A DNA stretch of 64,000 nucleotides from Thiotrichaceae bacterium (GTDB lineage Bacteria; Pseudomonadota; Gammaproteobacteria; Beggiatoales; Beggiatoaceae), in contig JAABRD010000025.1 of NCBI GenBank assembly GCA_011391085.1, positions 1 to 64,000 on the forward strand. The letters are read 5' to 3'. The position numbers and the translations under genes were made by a program. Of the stretch, positions 18,402 to 26,446 are shown in pieces (position 1 is the first letter of the stretch; every line of letters starts with the position of its first letter). The notes below the pieces were generated by a model that saw only the letters and a program-made list of their open reading frames with translations, did no database searches and was not told the origin of the DNA.

Positions 18402-18986
18402 ATGTCCCTCCATCCATTACGCAAACCCTTTTATCTTTCTCCTGAAGACTATCTGGCAGGCGAAGCCGTGAGTCCAATTAAACACGAATATAAGCGCGGT
18501 CAAGTGTATGCTATGTCAGGCGTGACTAAGCCTCATGCGATTATTACCAGTAATTTGACCACTTTGTTAAATTCGCATTTGCGCAATTCGCCTTGTCTTG
18601 TACAATCTTCGGATATGAAAGTGCGGCTTCAAGCCGCGAATTGTTATTACTACCCAGATGTCTCTGTCACTTGTGACAAGCGAGATATACGAACCGCGGA
18701 GGACGCTATTTTTGCGCCTCTGTTGATTATCGAAGTGTTATCGAAATCCACGGCGGCATTTGATAAGGGAGAGAAATTTACGGATTACCAAACGTTGTCG
18801 AGTTTACAGGAATATGTGTTGGTCACTCAAACCACCATGCAAGTGGAAGTGTTTCGTCGATTGGAGGAGGGTGACTGGGCAGCACAACGTTATGGGCGAG
18901 GGGAAGAGGTCGAAATGAAGTGTATTGAGTTTCGTTGTGCGATTGAGGAGATTTATCGAAAGGTGCCTTGGTTGACGGTGGGGTAG
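18402..18986 (+). CDS. Uma2 family endonuclease-like protein
   Basis: Uma2/DUF820 proteins have a restriction-endonuclease (PD-(D/E)XK) fold and are abundant in cyanobacteria and large sulphur bacteria; their function is unclear. The 194-residue protein has the family order: FYLSPEDYLAGE, KHEYKRGQVYAMSG, then the catalytic-like YYYPDVSVTC and LLIIEVLSKST, then LSSLQEYVLV. The active-site Asp and Glu are present. It starts 22 bp after one MITE copy, and its stop codon TAG lies inside the end of another, shorter element (18982-19074). It is therefore bracketed by GGTAGTG elements on both sides. Confidence 0.88.
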   Translation: MSLHPLRKPFYLSPEDYLAGEAVSPIKHEYKRGQVYAMSGVTKPHAIITSNLTTLLNSHLRNSPCLVQSSDMKVRLQAANCYYYPDVSVTCDKRDIRTAEDAIFAPLLIIEVLSKSTAAFDKGEKFTDYQTLSSLQEYVLVTQTTMQVEVFRRLEEGDWAAQRYGRGEEVEMKCIEFRCAIEEIYRKVPWLTVG

Positions 18987-19074
18987 TGAGGCAATGTGGG
19001 TGATGAAGAAGTATCAGGGCTGGCAATCCTCAAAGGACTATCAGTTCTTCCATCTCCCACATTACATCACTACC
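18982..19074. mobile_element. 93-bp short GGTAGTG-ended element
   Basis: Its ends match the family A termini (GGTAGTGAGGCAATGTGGGTG and ...CCCACATTACATCACTACC), but the interior is different and short. No target duplication is seen. The left end supplies the stop codon of the Uma2 gene. Confidence 0.7.
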
Positions 19075-19079
19075 GAAAA

Positions 19080-19508
19080 TTATACGTTTTGAGTAGCCAA
19101 TGCTTTCTCACGTTGAATCATCACCCCGGCTAAAAAGAAAAAGGCTTCTTTCCAACTCGTCATGATTTCTGGCGTGGCCGCCGCACCTAACACGTCCTGT
19201 ATCGCTTGCAACAAACACTCACCAACTAACGGATAATGGTCAGCCGTCACGCCTATAGCAACATGTTTACGAGAAATTCTATCTAAAGCGCCCGTTAAAG
19301 TATCCAAATTATCGACATTTTCGCAATAGGTGATAATTGCACGGGCCAACACTTGTGGTTGATTTTGCGGGGCTTTGGCAAATAACGATTTTACTTGCGG
19401 ATATTTACTGAACAGTAATTCGTACATTCGCCCGGCAATTAATTCCCCATGCTGTTTGACCGCAGGCGCTGTCGCTTTAAGAATAGTGACGGTAGATTCA
19501 GTGAGCAT
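19080..19508 (-). CDS. Single-domain bacterial haemoglobin (Vitreoscilla type)
   Basis: The 142-residue globin resembles Vitreoscilla haemoglobin, which binds O2 and with a reductase can detoxify NO. The proximal His F8 is H82 in RKHVAIGV, Tyr B10 is Y29, and Tyr92 matches the conserved Tyr of the proximal pocket. There is no FAD/NAD reductase domain, unlike Hmp. The neighbourhood of heme d1 and NorQ-like genes points to NO or low-oxygen physiology. An inverted repeat CATGTT-TTT-AACATG (19548-19562) lies 40 bp upstream of the ATG and could be an operator. Family C element copy 2 lies further upstream. Confidence 0.92.
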   Translation of the reverse strand: MLTESTVTILKATAPAVKQHGELIAGRMYELLFSKYPQVKSLFAKAPQNQPQVLARAIITYCENVDNLDTLTGALDRISRKHVAIGVTADHYPLVGECLLQAIQDVLGAAATPEIMTSWKEAFFFLAGVMIQREKALATQNV

Positions 19509-19547
19509 AAAAAATTCCCTTTAAAAAAAGGAAAGTTTAGCTAACAA

Positions 19548-19562
19548 CATGTTTTTAACATG
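19548..19562 (-). promoter_or_regulatory. Inverted repeat upstream of the globin gene
   Basis: CATGTT and AACATG arms around three T bases lie 40-54 bp before the globin ATG. The position suits an operator, for example for an NO- or oxygen-responsive regulator. It does not match a consensus I can name with confidence. Confidence 0.35.
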
Positions 19563-19591
19563 CGAGTAAGATAAAATGTAGGTAAGATTTG

Positions 19592-19757
19592 CAATGGGTC
19601 GAACAACTTATTAATTTGATGAAATGAGACATTACAACCCAAATCTGAATTAAATTGAATTTAGGTTTTCAGCTAAAGTGGCATTTAATTTTGGATAGCG
19701 TTGCCTCAAGCTATCACAGTGCTTAGATTTATGTTCCAAAAAACGGTCCGAACCATT
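19592..19757. mobile_element. 166-bp diverged MITE-like element (family C, copy 2)
   Basis: The right end GGTCCGAACCATTG and left end CAATGGGTCGAACAA resemble the termini of the element at 11443-11616. The interior matches its reverse complement over most of the length, sharing for example CTGAATTAAATTGAA and TCAAGCTAT-AC-GTGCTT. No clear target duplication remains. It lies upstream of the globin gene. Confidence 0.65.
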
Positions 19758-20091
19758 GATTGATGAAACCTTGATTCTGCAATTTCAGATGAAAGATAAA
19801 AGAGAAATATTCCATCAGTGTTAAAATACCTTTGATAGACTGTCAACTAAAAATGGTGTAATCCCCCTTGACTACTCATCCCATGCCACAGTATAATGAG
19901 GTCAAGTGATAACGTTTTCTACCATCCCCCACTGGGTATTTCACCCATATTACAGGGTATCTACGAAATTTCTCAGATAAGGGTTAAGATGTAACTCACG
20001 GTATCACTTGAATGTCCTGATAATGTGGGGTTGGAACGCCAAATTTTCTACCAACCCTCACTGGGCAGTTTACCCATATTACGGGGTATTT
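19758..20091. other. Intergenic region with a duplicated xre 5' end
   Basis: The sequence at about 19918-19990 is a diverged direct copy of about 20046-20112, the region spanning the start of the XRE gene. Shared segments include TTCTACCA, CACTGGG and ACCCATATTAC-GGGTAT. In the upstream copy the start codon is ACG instead of ATG and the frame soon stops. Nothing else is recognised. Confidence 0.6.
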
Positions 20092-20499
20092 ATGAAACTT
20101 CATGAAAAGATTAAGCAGGCACGCAAACAGAAAGATTGGTCACAGCAGGAAACCGCTAAAAAAATCAACATGTCTTTAAATGCTTATGGTTGTCTTGAAA
20201 GAGGTGAAACCCATCCAACTTTAAGAAGGTTAGAACAACTCGCCCAAGTGTTTGAAACGGATTTAGTGGAGTTAGTGAGAGATGATGATAGAAATTTTTT
20301 TAACTTTGGGGGAACTTACAGTAATCATTCTCAACAAAATTGGTTCAGCAATTCTCCTTCCGAACAGTTGTCACAGTTACAACACGAACTGGAAAAGATG
20401 CGCTTAATGACTCAACAGCAGGCAAAAGAAATCGAGTATCTAAAGCAACAAAATGCGGATTTGAGAGAATTGGTGAATGTGTTGAAAAAAACGGTGTAA
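20092..20499 (+). CDS. XRE-family helix-turn-helix regulator with coiled-coil tail
   Basis: A 135-residue DNA-binding protein. An HTH_3 domain (residues 1-65: KIKQARKQKDWSQQETAKKI, then LNAYGCLERGETHPTLRRLEQLAQVFE) is followed by an Asn/Ser-rich linker. A Gln-rich amphipathic helix (about 88-133) looks like a coiled coil for dimerisation. The ATG at 20092 is preferred over an upstream in-frame ATG because the HTH starts immediately and GGGG lies nearby. Its promoter region is duplicated about 128 bp upstream, which could provide two operator sites. Its target is unknown; the nearest downstream gene is the NorQ-like ATPase. Confidence 0.85.
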   Translation: MKLHEKIKQARKQKDWSQQETAKKINMSLNAYGCLERGETHPTLRRLEQLAQVFETDLVELVRDDDRNFFNFGGTYSNHSQQNWFSNSPSEQLSQLQHELEKMRLMTQQQAKEIEYLKQQNADLRELVNVLKKTV

Positions 20500-20675
20500 C
20501 TAAGAATAAAGACCTCGGTGAGGAAGGTCGCGAGACCGTTGAAGATACAGCCTTCTTCTTATTTTTTCATTCATGTACCTCACACAAATCACAGACATCA
20601 CAGTTCACACATTACCTCACTACCCAAATTCTGATTTAAACAATTCATTTACTTCCAAGGAGAACCATAACAACT

Positions 20676-21476
20676 ATGAACGACACCAACCAATATCGCA
20701 TTAAAGAAGAACCTTATTATCGTTCCGTTCAGGATGAAGTCGCTTTGTATGAAGCTGCTTATGCCGCCAGAATGCCTGTCATGCTGAAAGGGCCAACTGG
20801 TTGCGGGAAGACGCGCTTTGTGGAATACATGGCGTGGAAATTACAAAAACCGCTGATTACGGTGGCTTGTCATGAAGACATGACTGCTTCCGATTTAGTG
20901 GGTCGCTACCTCCTCGACGCCAATGGCACTCGTTGGCAAGATGGTCCCCTAACCATGGCGGCCCGGATTGGGGCAATTTGTTATCTGGACGAGGTGGTAG
21001 AAGCCCGTCAAGATACCACCGTGGTGATTCACCCGTTGACTGACCATCGGCGCACGTTGCCTTTGGAGAAGAAAGGTGAACTGGTCTCCGCCCATGCGGA
21101 TTTTCAATTGGTCATTTCCTATAATCCAGGGTATCAAAGTTTGATGAAGGATTTGAAACAGTCCACCAAACAACGTTTTGGCGCCATCGATTTTGATTAT
21201 CCGGCGGCAGACATAGAAGCGGATATTGTTGCCCATGAAAGTGGAGTCGATAAAAAAGTCGCTGAAAAATTGGTTGCCATTGCCCATCGCGCCAGGAACC
21301 TCAAAGGTCATGGGCTAGACGAAGGCATTTCAACACGCTTACTGGCTTATGCAGGTCATCTCATTGCCAAAAATGTGGACCCGAAAGCCGCTTGTCAGAT
21401 GACTTTGGTGCGTCCTCTCACCGATGATCCAGATATGCGGGATACATTGGATGCGGCGGTGAATACTTATTTCTAA
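20676..21476 (+). CDS. CbbQ/NirQ/NorQ/GpvN family AAA+ ATPase
   Basis: These MoxR-type AAA+ proteins work with a von Willebrand-A partner (CbbO/NorD) to activate Rubisco or assemble nitric oxide reductase. The 266-residue protein has the typical family length. Walker A is GPTGCGKT (about residue 40), with the following [17 protein letters not shown] segment. Walker B is [15 protein letters not shown], and [23 protein letters not shown] is family-typical. AAGGAG lies 13 bases before the ATG. No cbbO/norD, norCB or Rubisco gene adjoins, so the substrate is uncertain; heme d1 genes nearby favour the NorQ role. Confidence 0.9.
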   Translation: MNDTNQYRIKEEPYYRSVQDEVALYEAAYAARMPVMLKGPTGCGKTRFVEYMAWKLQKPLITVACHEDMTASDLVGRYLLDANGTRWQDGPLTMAARIGAICYLDEVVEARQDTTVVIHPLTDHRRTLPLEKKGELVSAHADFQLVISYNPGYQSLMKDLKQSTKQRFGAIDFDYPAADIEADIVAHESGVDKKVAEKLVAIAHRARNLKGHGLDEGISTRLLAYAGHLIAKNVDPKAACQMTLVRPLTDDPDMRDTLDAAVNTYF

Positions 21477-21491
21477 GTCTGTGTAGTCTGT

Positions 21492-21568
21492 GTAGGGTGG
21501 GCAACAGGTTTATCGTTGCCCATCAAATTGAATTTTTAAGGTGGACAAAAAACACTTGTCCACCCTAC
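21492..21568. repeat. GTAGGGTGGGCAAC and GGTGGACAAAAAACACTTGTCCACC repeats
   Basis: A half copy of the GTAGGGTGGGCAACG inverted repeat is followed by a short palindrome (GGTGGACAA...TTGTCCACC, about 21540-21564). An apparent in-frame upstream GTG for argJ at 21541 falls within this repeat. Confidence 0.65.
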
Positions 21569-21594
21569 CTGGATACCTCCTTTTCAATCAAACT

Positions 21595-22797
21595 ATGATC
21601 CCATTCTATCCCATTCCAGGCATCCGAATTGGCACTGCCTTAGCCCAAATTAAACAAGCCCAACGTGATGATCTTACGGTATTTGAAATCGCCCCCCATA
21701 GTACAGGTGTAGCGGTGTTCACCCAGAATGCCTTCTGTGCCGCGCCGGTGACCGTCGCCCGTTCTCATTTACAAACTCATACACCGCGCTATCTTCTCAT
21801 TAACTCTGGCAATGCCAATGCGGGTCTCGGAGAACGTGGTATTCAAGACGCCATGACAACTTGCGAAGCCGTTGCCCAATTGACGGGGTGTGCTATTCAG
21901 GAAGTCCTCCCCTTTTCCACAGGCGTGATTGGAATGCCTTTACCCACGGATAAAATTCGGGTTGCTTTACCACAAGCCATTACCTCTCTTGTTCCTGACG
22001 GCTGGGAAAAAGCGGCACGGGCGATTATGACCACCGACACGTTTCCTAAACTGTATTCTTTGCGAACCGAAATTCAGGGGCAACCAGTTACCATCACTGG
22101 GATTGCCAAAGGGGCAGGAATGATTAAACCAGATATGGCAACGATGTTAGCCTTCTTGGCCACTGATGCCAAAGTACCTGCCCCTCTCCTCCAAACGTGT
22201 CTTCAACAAGCCGTGAATAACACTTTTAACCGTATCACGGTGGATGGTGACACTTCAACCAATGATGCTTGTGTTCTGATTGCCACAGGTCAAGGCGGAC
22301 TGACGTTGGACTCACAAACAGATACACAGACCTATCGTCATTTTTGTGCCAGTGTGGAAGAGGTGTGTCGTCAGTTAGCCACGGCCATTGTCAAGGATGG
22401 TGAGGGGGCCACGAAGTTCATTACGGTTATCGTGGAACAAGGTGAATCGGAAGCGGAATGTCTTCAAGTGGCTTATGCCATTGCCCATTCGCCTTTGGTC
22501 AAAACGGCCTTCTTTGCCAGTGACCCGAATTGGGGACGTATTTTGGCTGCCGTTGGCCGGGCGGGAGTGACTCATTTGAATATTCGCGATGTCAACATTT
22601 ACCTTGACGACGTTTGCATTGTCAAAGATGGTGCGGTGGCCGATACTTACACGGAAGCCCAAGGTCGGGAAGTGATGAGTCGGAAAGAGATTGTGATTCG
22701 AGTCTGGTTAGGCCACCGTGGTCATCATCAGACCCAGGTTTATACGTGTGATTTTTCTTATGACTATGTGAAGATTAATGCCGAGTATCGGACTTAA
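21595..22797 (+). CDS. argJ: Arginine biosynthesis bifunctional protein ArgJ
   Basis: ArgJ transfers the acetyl group from N-acetylornithine to glutamate (EC 2.3.1.35) and often also acetylates glutamate from acetyl-CoA (EC 2.3.1.1). It is made as a precursor that self-cleaves before a conserved Thr. Here the site is A182/T183 in KGAGMIKPDMATMLAF. Other hallmarks are LINSGNANAGLGERG, STNDACVLIATG, AYAIAHSPLVKTAFFASDPNWGRILAAVGRAG and the C-terminal INAEYRT. The start at ATG 21595 (400 aa) is chosen over a GTG at 21541 because the latter lies in a repeat. Confidence 0.96.
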   Translation: MIPFYPIPGIRIGTALAQIKQAQRDDLTVFEIAPHSTGVAVFTQNAFCAAPVTVARSHLQTHTPRYLLINSGNANAGLGERGIQDAMTTCEAVAQLTGCAIQEVLPFSTGVIGMPLPTDKIRVALPQAITSLVPDGWEKAARAIMTTDTFPKLYSLRTEIQGQPVTITGIAKGAGMIKPDMATMLAFLATDAKVPAPLLQTCLQQAVNNTFNRITVDGDTSTNDACVLIATGQGGLTLDSQTDTQTYRHFCASVEEVCRQLATAIVKDGEGATKFITVIVEQGESEAECLQVAYAIAHSPLVKTAFFASDPNWGRILAAVGRAGVTHLNIRDVNIYLDDVCIVKDGAVADTYTEAQGREVMSRKEIVIRVWLGHRGHHQTQVYTCDFSYDYVKINAEYRT

Positions 22798-22854
22798 CAG
22801 ACCAACTTAACAGACCAACACTTCAACCAGGAGTCCAATTCAGGTAGCAGGTGT

Positions 22855-23034
22855 GGTAGTGTTGCAAAGGTAATGGTTATGGGTTTTGGAGTACGGAATT
22901 AATTCCGTTTCAAGCGGAATTAATTCCGTACTCCAGCGGAATTAATTCCGTACTCCAACGGAATTAATTCCGTACTCCAACGGAATCAATTCCGTACTCC
23001 AAAACTGCTATACCATTACTTGTACAACACTACC
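22855..23034. mobile_element. GGTAGTGTTGCAA-ended element with 22-bp tandem array
   Basis: Inverted ends GGTAGTGTTGCAAAGGTAAT and its near-complement (ending ACAACACTACC) enclose an array (22885-23004) of about five 22-bp units GGAATTAATTCCGTACTCCA(A/G)C. Each unit carries the perfect palindrome GGAATTAATTCC. The termini resemble family A, but no target duplication is visible. Confidence 0.7.
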
Positions 23035-23097
23035 CAGAATTTCATTAAATCAAAGCGAACGACCGCCGGGGTTAGCCTCTAGTCCAGCATCGCCTCA

Positions 23098-23802
23098 TCA
23101 CGGGGAACGACCATCGGTTAGGTAAGTCAAAGGATAACCAACTAACTTAGACTTCAACAAACGACTCGGTTTCGGAATAGCAATTTGCCATTCTGAAATG
23201 ACAATGTTCACTTCAAAACGAGAATTATACAAATAAATCCGTTTCGGTAACTCAATCGCTTCCGCCTCCGCTTGGATATATGAAAGATACTCAATATTCC
23301 AACCATCCTGTTCGAGAACATGTAAGTTGCCTGTTTCCTTCAAAGAAAACTGACTGGGTACAGGATGCGGGGCGGGCAATCCTCTAATCCAACTCAACAA
23401 ATGAGTAACGGGAATTTCCAATTTAAGAGTCTCCAGAATCAACGTCTCAGGGTCACGGGCCACAAACGTTTCATTCTTCGCTGTGCGCATAATCACTTGC
23501 TGGTCATTCCCATCCAAGCGCACGGCACCTTGCCCAAGGGGCGCATTGAATCGTATCTGATAACTCTCCCCTTCTTGTTGCCAATACACTCGTGCATTCC
23601 AGTTTTTCTCCTCCGCCTCAGGGGTGGTCGCGGTGATGGAAATACTTCCATTGAGTCGCCATGCCTGTATGATCCCCAGGCGACTTTGATGAACTTGCCA
23701 AAGAGACTGAAGGGCCGGGGAAGGTTGGGAAGGTAATTGGGTGCAACTGAGGGTCAAACTACCTATCAAAATGAACAGCAAAATCGGATAGAATTGTATC
23801 AT
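23098..23802 (-). CDS. lolB: Outer-membrane lipoprotein insertase LolB
   Basis: LolB receives lipoproteins from LolA and inserts them into the outer membrane. The 234-residue protein has a lipoprotein signal with lipobox LTLSC (Cys20) and the single LolB/LolA fold (WRLNGSISI, YQIRFNAPLGQGAVRLDG, LSWIRGLPAP). It lies 37 bp downstream of a TPR lipoprotein gene, the common gammaproteobacterial order. The ispE gene that usually follows is absent; a repeat element and then argJ occupy that place. Confidence 0.92.
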   Translation of the reverse strand: MIQFYPILLFILIGSLTLSCTQLPSQPSPALQSLWQVHQSRLGIIQAWRLNGSISITATTPEAEEKNWNARVYWQQEGESYQIRFNAPLGQGAVRLDGNDQQVIMRTAKNETFVARDPETLILETLKLEIPVTHLLSWIRGLPAPHPVPSQFSLKETGNLHVLEQDGWNIEYLSYIQAEAEAIELPKRIYLYNSRFEVNIVISEWQIAIPKPSRLLKSKLVGYPLTYLTDGRSP

Positions 23803-23839
23803 AATCAGAGAGGGTGAAGATAGAAGAAAGGGCCTGTGG

Positions 23840-25606
23840 TTATGGAATAAAGCGTTTCATCACTTCTTCAAGTTGTTCATCTTTAGGAAAGTCTTCTGTT
23901 GCTTTGTTCCACACTTGTTTAGCTTCCTCTTGATTGCCAGTGACCCATAACACTTCGCCTAAATGGGTAGCCACTTCAGAGTCATTCTGTTTAGCCAAGG
24001 CTTTACGCAAATAAATAAGGGCTTCCGGATAGTTACCCATTTTATACAACACCCATCCTAGACTATCCAAAACATAGTAATCATCTGGCCGTAATTCCTC
24101 GGCACGTTTGATGAGTTCGAGGGCTTCTTCATAACGGTCGGTCAAATTCGCCAGACTATAACCTAACGCATTGATGGCTTGGGGATTATTGGGTTCAATC
24201 GTGAGAACGTGCCGCAAATCTCGTTCTAACAAATCAATCAGTCCCATTTGTTCGGCTAACAACGCCCGCATGTATAACAGGGCTGTATTATTTGGGTCCT
24301 TTTCCAACGCCCGACTGTAAGTCTCCATGGCTTGGTCATAACGTTTTTGGTCCATCAACAATTCGGCTTCAAATTGAACCAGTGTCAAAGCATCTTGATC
24401 ATTCTCCACAGGCACCGCCCGCAAATGTTCCAACGCCTTCTCCAAGCGACCTTGTTCGACGAGAATCAGGGCAATCCGGGCTTGGGCATTCAAATAATTG
24501 TTACCCTCCTTGACTTTCTTGTACCAGGACAAGGCGTCACTCAACTTCTTTTCCGTTTCATCAATTTGACCCAGATAGTAGTAAGCCGCATCTTGCTGTT
24601 CTCCCGTTTTAACCAATTCGGTGAAATAATGTTTAGCGGCTGACAGACGTTCCGTGCGTAGCGATAAGATGCCTAACGTGTATAACATCTCGGCAGGATT
24701 GGGAGACTTTGCCAACAACAATTGAAATTGCTGGATAGCCTTGTCAAACTGTTCGGTGGCCGTCAACAACCGCGCATATACTAAACGCCATTGATGCTTG
24801 TCAGGACGTTTCTGCAAGGCTTGTTTCAACCATTGTAATGCTTGGTCGGTTTTGTTTTGTTCATTCAACACATGGGCATACAAAGGAATGCCTTGTTCAT
24901 GGTCGGGGGCCAGTTGAAACAGTTGTTCAAGAACACTTTGGGCTTTGGCAAATTGTTTGACATGAACCAACAGCCGCGTATAAGTGAGTAGGGCCAGGGG
25001 ATTTTTTTGTCGCTTTTTCAGAAGATTCTCCATCAACTCCAAAGCACGTTGCTGGTCTGGCTGTTTCTCCAAAAACAGGGCAATCACATCTAGCCGTTGT
25101 TGAGAAGAATCGCCTTGCAAGTTGTCAAACATTATCTCCAATTGGGTTTCGGCTTCTCCATGATTGCCGAGACGAAATAAGATTTCGCCGAGAATTTGGC
25201 GGGCATTGGGATTCTGGGGTTCTAACGTGACCCACAGACGGGCCGCCTTCACTGCGAGGGCATCGTCTTTCGCATACAAAGCGGTCCGGGTCGCACGTTC
25301 AGCTAAATGCGCATCTCGCAGTGGTTCAGCCATCTCGAAAAAATACTTAGCCGCTAACCCATATTGACCCCGTTGCGAGGCCACTTCAGCCACCAAGTAT
25401 TTATATGAATACTCTTGTTGACTGGACAGAAATGAAGCGGTGCCGGGGTTTGCCGGTTTGGGTAAGTCGGTACCAGTCAAGGGAGAGGAAGATTCTGTCT
25501 CCTGGGCCACCGCGGCCCCTTGCTTGGTAACTTGACTGGCACATCCCATGACCAGATTAGCGACCATAATAATTCCTAAATTTTTACATAACGATTTGAT
25601 TTTCAT
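23840..25606 (-). CDS. TPR-repeat lipoprotein upstream of lolB
   Basis: A 588-residue protein with a lipoprotein signal (lipobox LVMGC, Cys22) and about twelve tetratricopeptide repeats from residue 70 to the end, for example ALELIKRAEELRPDDYYVLD and ALAWYKK-like units. Proteins of this type precede lolB in many gammaproteobacteria. Their role is not established, but they probably scaffold an envelope complex. The start ATG has only a weak AGAGAA upstream. It is probably co-transcribed with lolB. Confidence 0.9.
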   Translation of the reverse strand: MKIKSLCKNLGIIMVANLVMGCASQVTKQGAAVAQETESSSPLTGTDLPKPANPGTASFLSSQQEYSYKYLVAEVASQRGQYGLAAKYFFEMAEPLRDAHLAERATRTALYAKDDALAVKAARLWVTLEPQNPNARQILGEILFRLGNHGEAETQLEIMFDNLQGDSSQQRLDVIALFLEKQPDQQRALELMENLLKKRQKNPLALLTYTRLLVHVKQFAKAQSVLEQLFQLAPDHEQGIPLYAHVLNEQNKTDQALQWLKQALQKRPDKHQWRLVYARLLTATEQFDKAIQQFQLLLAKSPNPAEMLYTLGILSLRTERLSAAKHYFTELVKTGEQQDAAYYYLGQIDETEKKLSDALSWYKKVKEGNNYLNAQARIALILVEQGRLEKALEHLRAVPVENDQDALTLVQFEAELLMDQKRYDQAMETYSRALEKDPNNTALLYMRALLAEQMGLIDLLERDLRHVLTIEPNNPQAINALGYSLANLTDRYEEALELIKRAEELRPDDYYVLDSLGWVLYKMGNYPEALIYLRKALAKQNDSEVATHLGEVLWVTGNQEEAKQVWNKATEDFPKDEQLEEVMKRFIP

Positions 25607-25669
25607 ATTAATTCTCTAATTTATTGGGGTTGTCTGAATGAATACCTCTTGACAACCCAATTGTCTAAA

Positions 25670-25791
25670 ATGAATAATGAACAATGAATAATGGCGTAAC
25701 CCCTTACGAAGTGAGGGACGACCATGACCAAAAAACCAAATATTCATTTTTCACCATTATTCATTATTCATTATTCATTATTCATTATTTC
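25670..25791. repeat. Inverted pair of ATTATTC heptamer arrays before the GcvR-like gene
   Basis: TGAATAA-direction repeats (25670-25693) face ATTATTC-direction repeats (25742-25791) across a 48-bp spacer. The pair can fold into a long AT-rich stem. The right array ends 2-3 bp before the ATG at 25793. Confidence 0.75.
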
Positions 25792-25792
25792 C

Positions 25793-26317
25793 ATGCAACA
25801 ACTTATTGTTTGTGCCACCGCCCCCCACCGTCCAGATTTGCTGAAAATCCTTAGCAAAGCATTGCTTGACTGTGGCGGCAATATTGCAGATTGTTACGCG
25901 ACTATCATGGGCGACCAAATGACGATCATGATGCGACTCTCAGGGAGTTGGGATGCCGTGGTCAGGGTTGAATCTCTCATGCCTCGGCTACAAACGCAAT
26001 TGGGCCTGGAGTTTATCACGAAACGCACCGAGGTCCCCTCCAATTCGGCCAATTTCCTACCTTATATGGTAGAAATAGTCGCTTTGTATCATCCCCATAT
26101 AGTTTATGAAATTACCAGTTTTTTTGCTAGTCGTCAGATTCTTGTGATAGACCTGATAGCCCATCGTTACCCCGCCTCACAAACGGAGGCATTGATGTTT
26201 ACCCTGACATTCACTATCCATGTTCCCACGAATTTATCCATCGCTGATTTGCGCAATGAATTTATGGATTTATGTGACGACTTAAATTTAGACGCCATGT
26301 TATGGCCTGTCAAATAA
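25793..26317 (+). CDS. GcvR-like ACT-domain regulatory protein
   Basis: The 174-residue protein carries two ACT domains like GcvR, which in E. coli represses the glycine-cleavage operon by binding the activator GcvA. Domain 1 begins MQQLIVCATAPHRPDLLKIL and domain 2 near PYMVEIVALYHPHIVYEIT. The ATG at 25793 matches the family N-terminus. An upstream in-frame ATG at 25724 would add 23 residues translated from the heptamer array (IIHYSLFII). There is no gcvA nearby. A PIN-PhoH gene follows on the same strand. Confidence 0.82.
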   Translation: MQQLIVCATAPHRPDLLKILSKALLDCGGNIADCYATIMGDQMTIMMRLSGSWDAVVRVESLMPRLQTQLGLEFITKRTEVPSNSANFLPYMVEIVALYHPHIVYEITSFFASRQILVIDLIAHRYPASQTEALMFTLTFTIHVPTNLSIADLRNEFMDLCDDLNLDAMLWPVK

Positions 26318-26446
26318 TTATGTGAACCGAAACGGCCATCCATTGTCAGTCAAGTATTATCCGTGACTACTTATTAAGTGTATCTGTCCACCGTTATGGT
26401 TGTCAATAGGAAAAAGACTGAATGGTGGATGACCAGACTGAAATTT

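Noticed and set aside
22885..23004. Possible CRISPR array
   Set aside because: The units are contiguous 22-bp repeats without unique spacers, and no cas gene is present.
25724..25792. N-terminal extension of the GcvR-like protein
   Set aside because: It is translated from the heptamer array; the ACT domain begins right at the later ATG. Unlike the OmpA-like gene, no lipobox follows.
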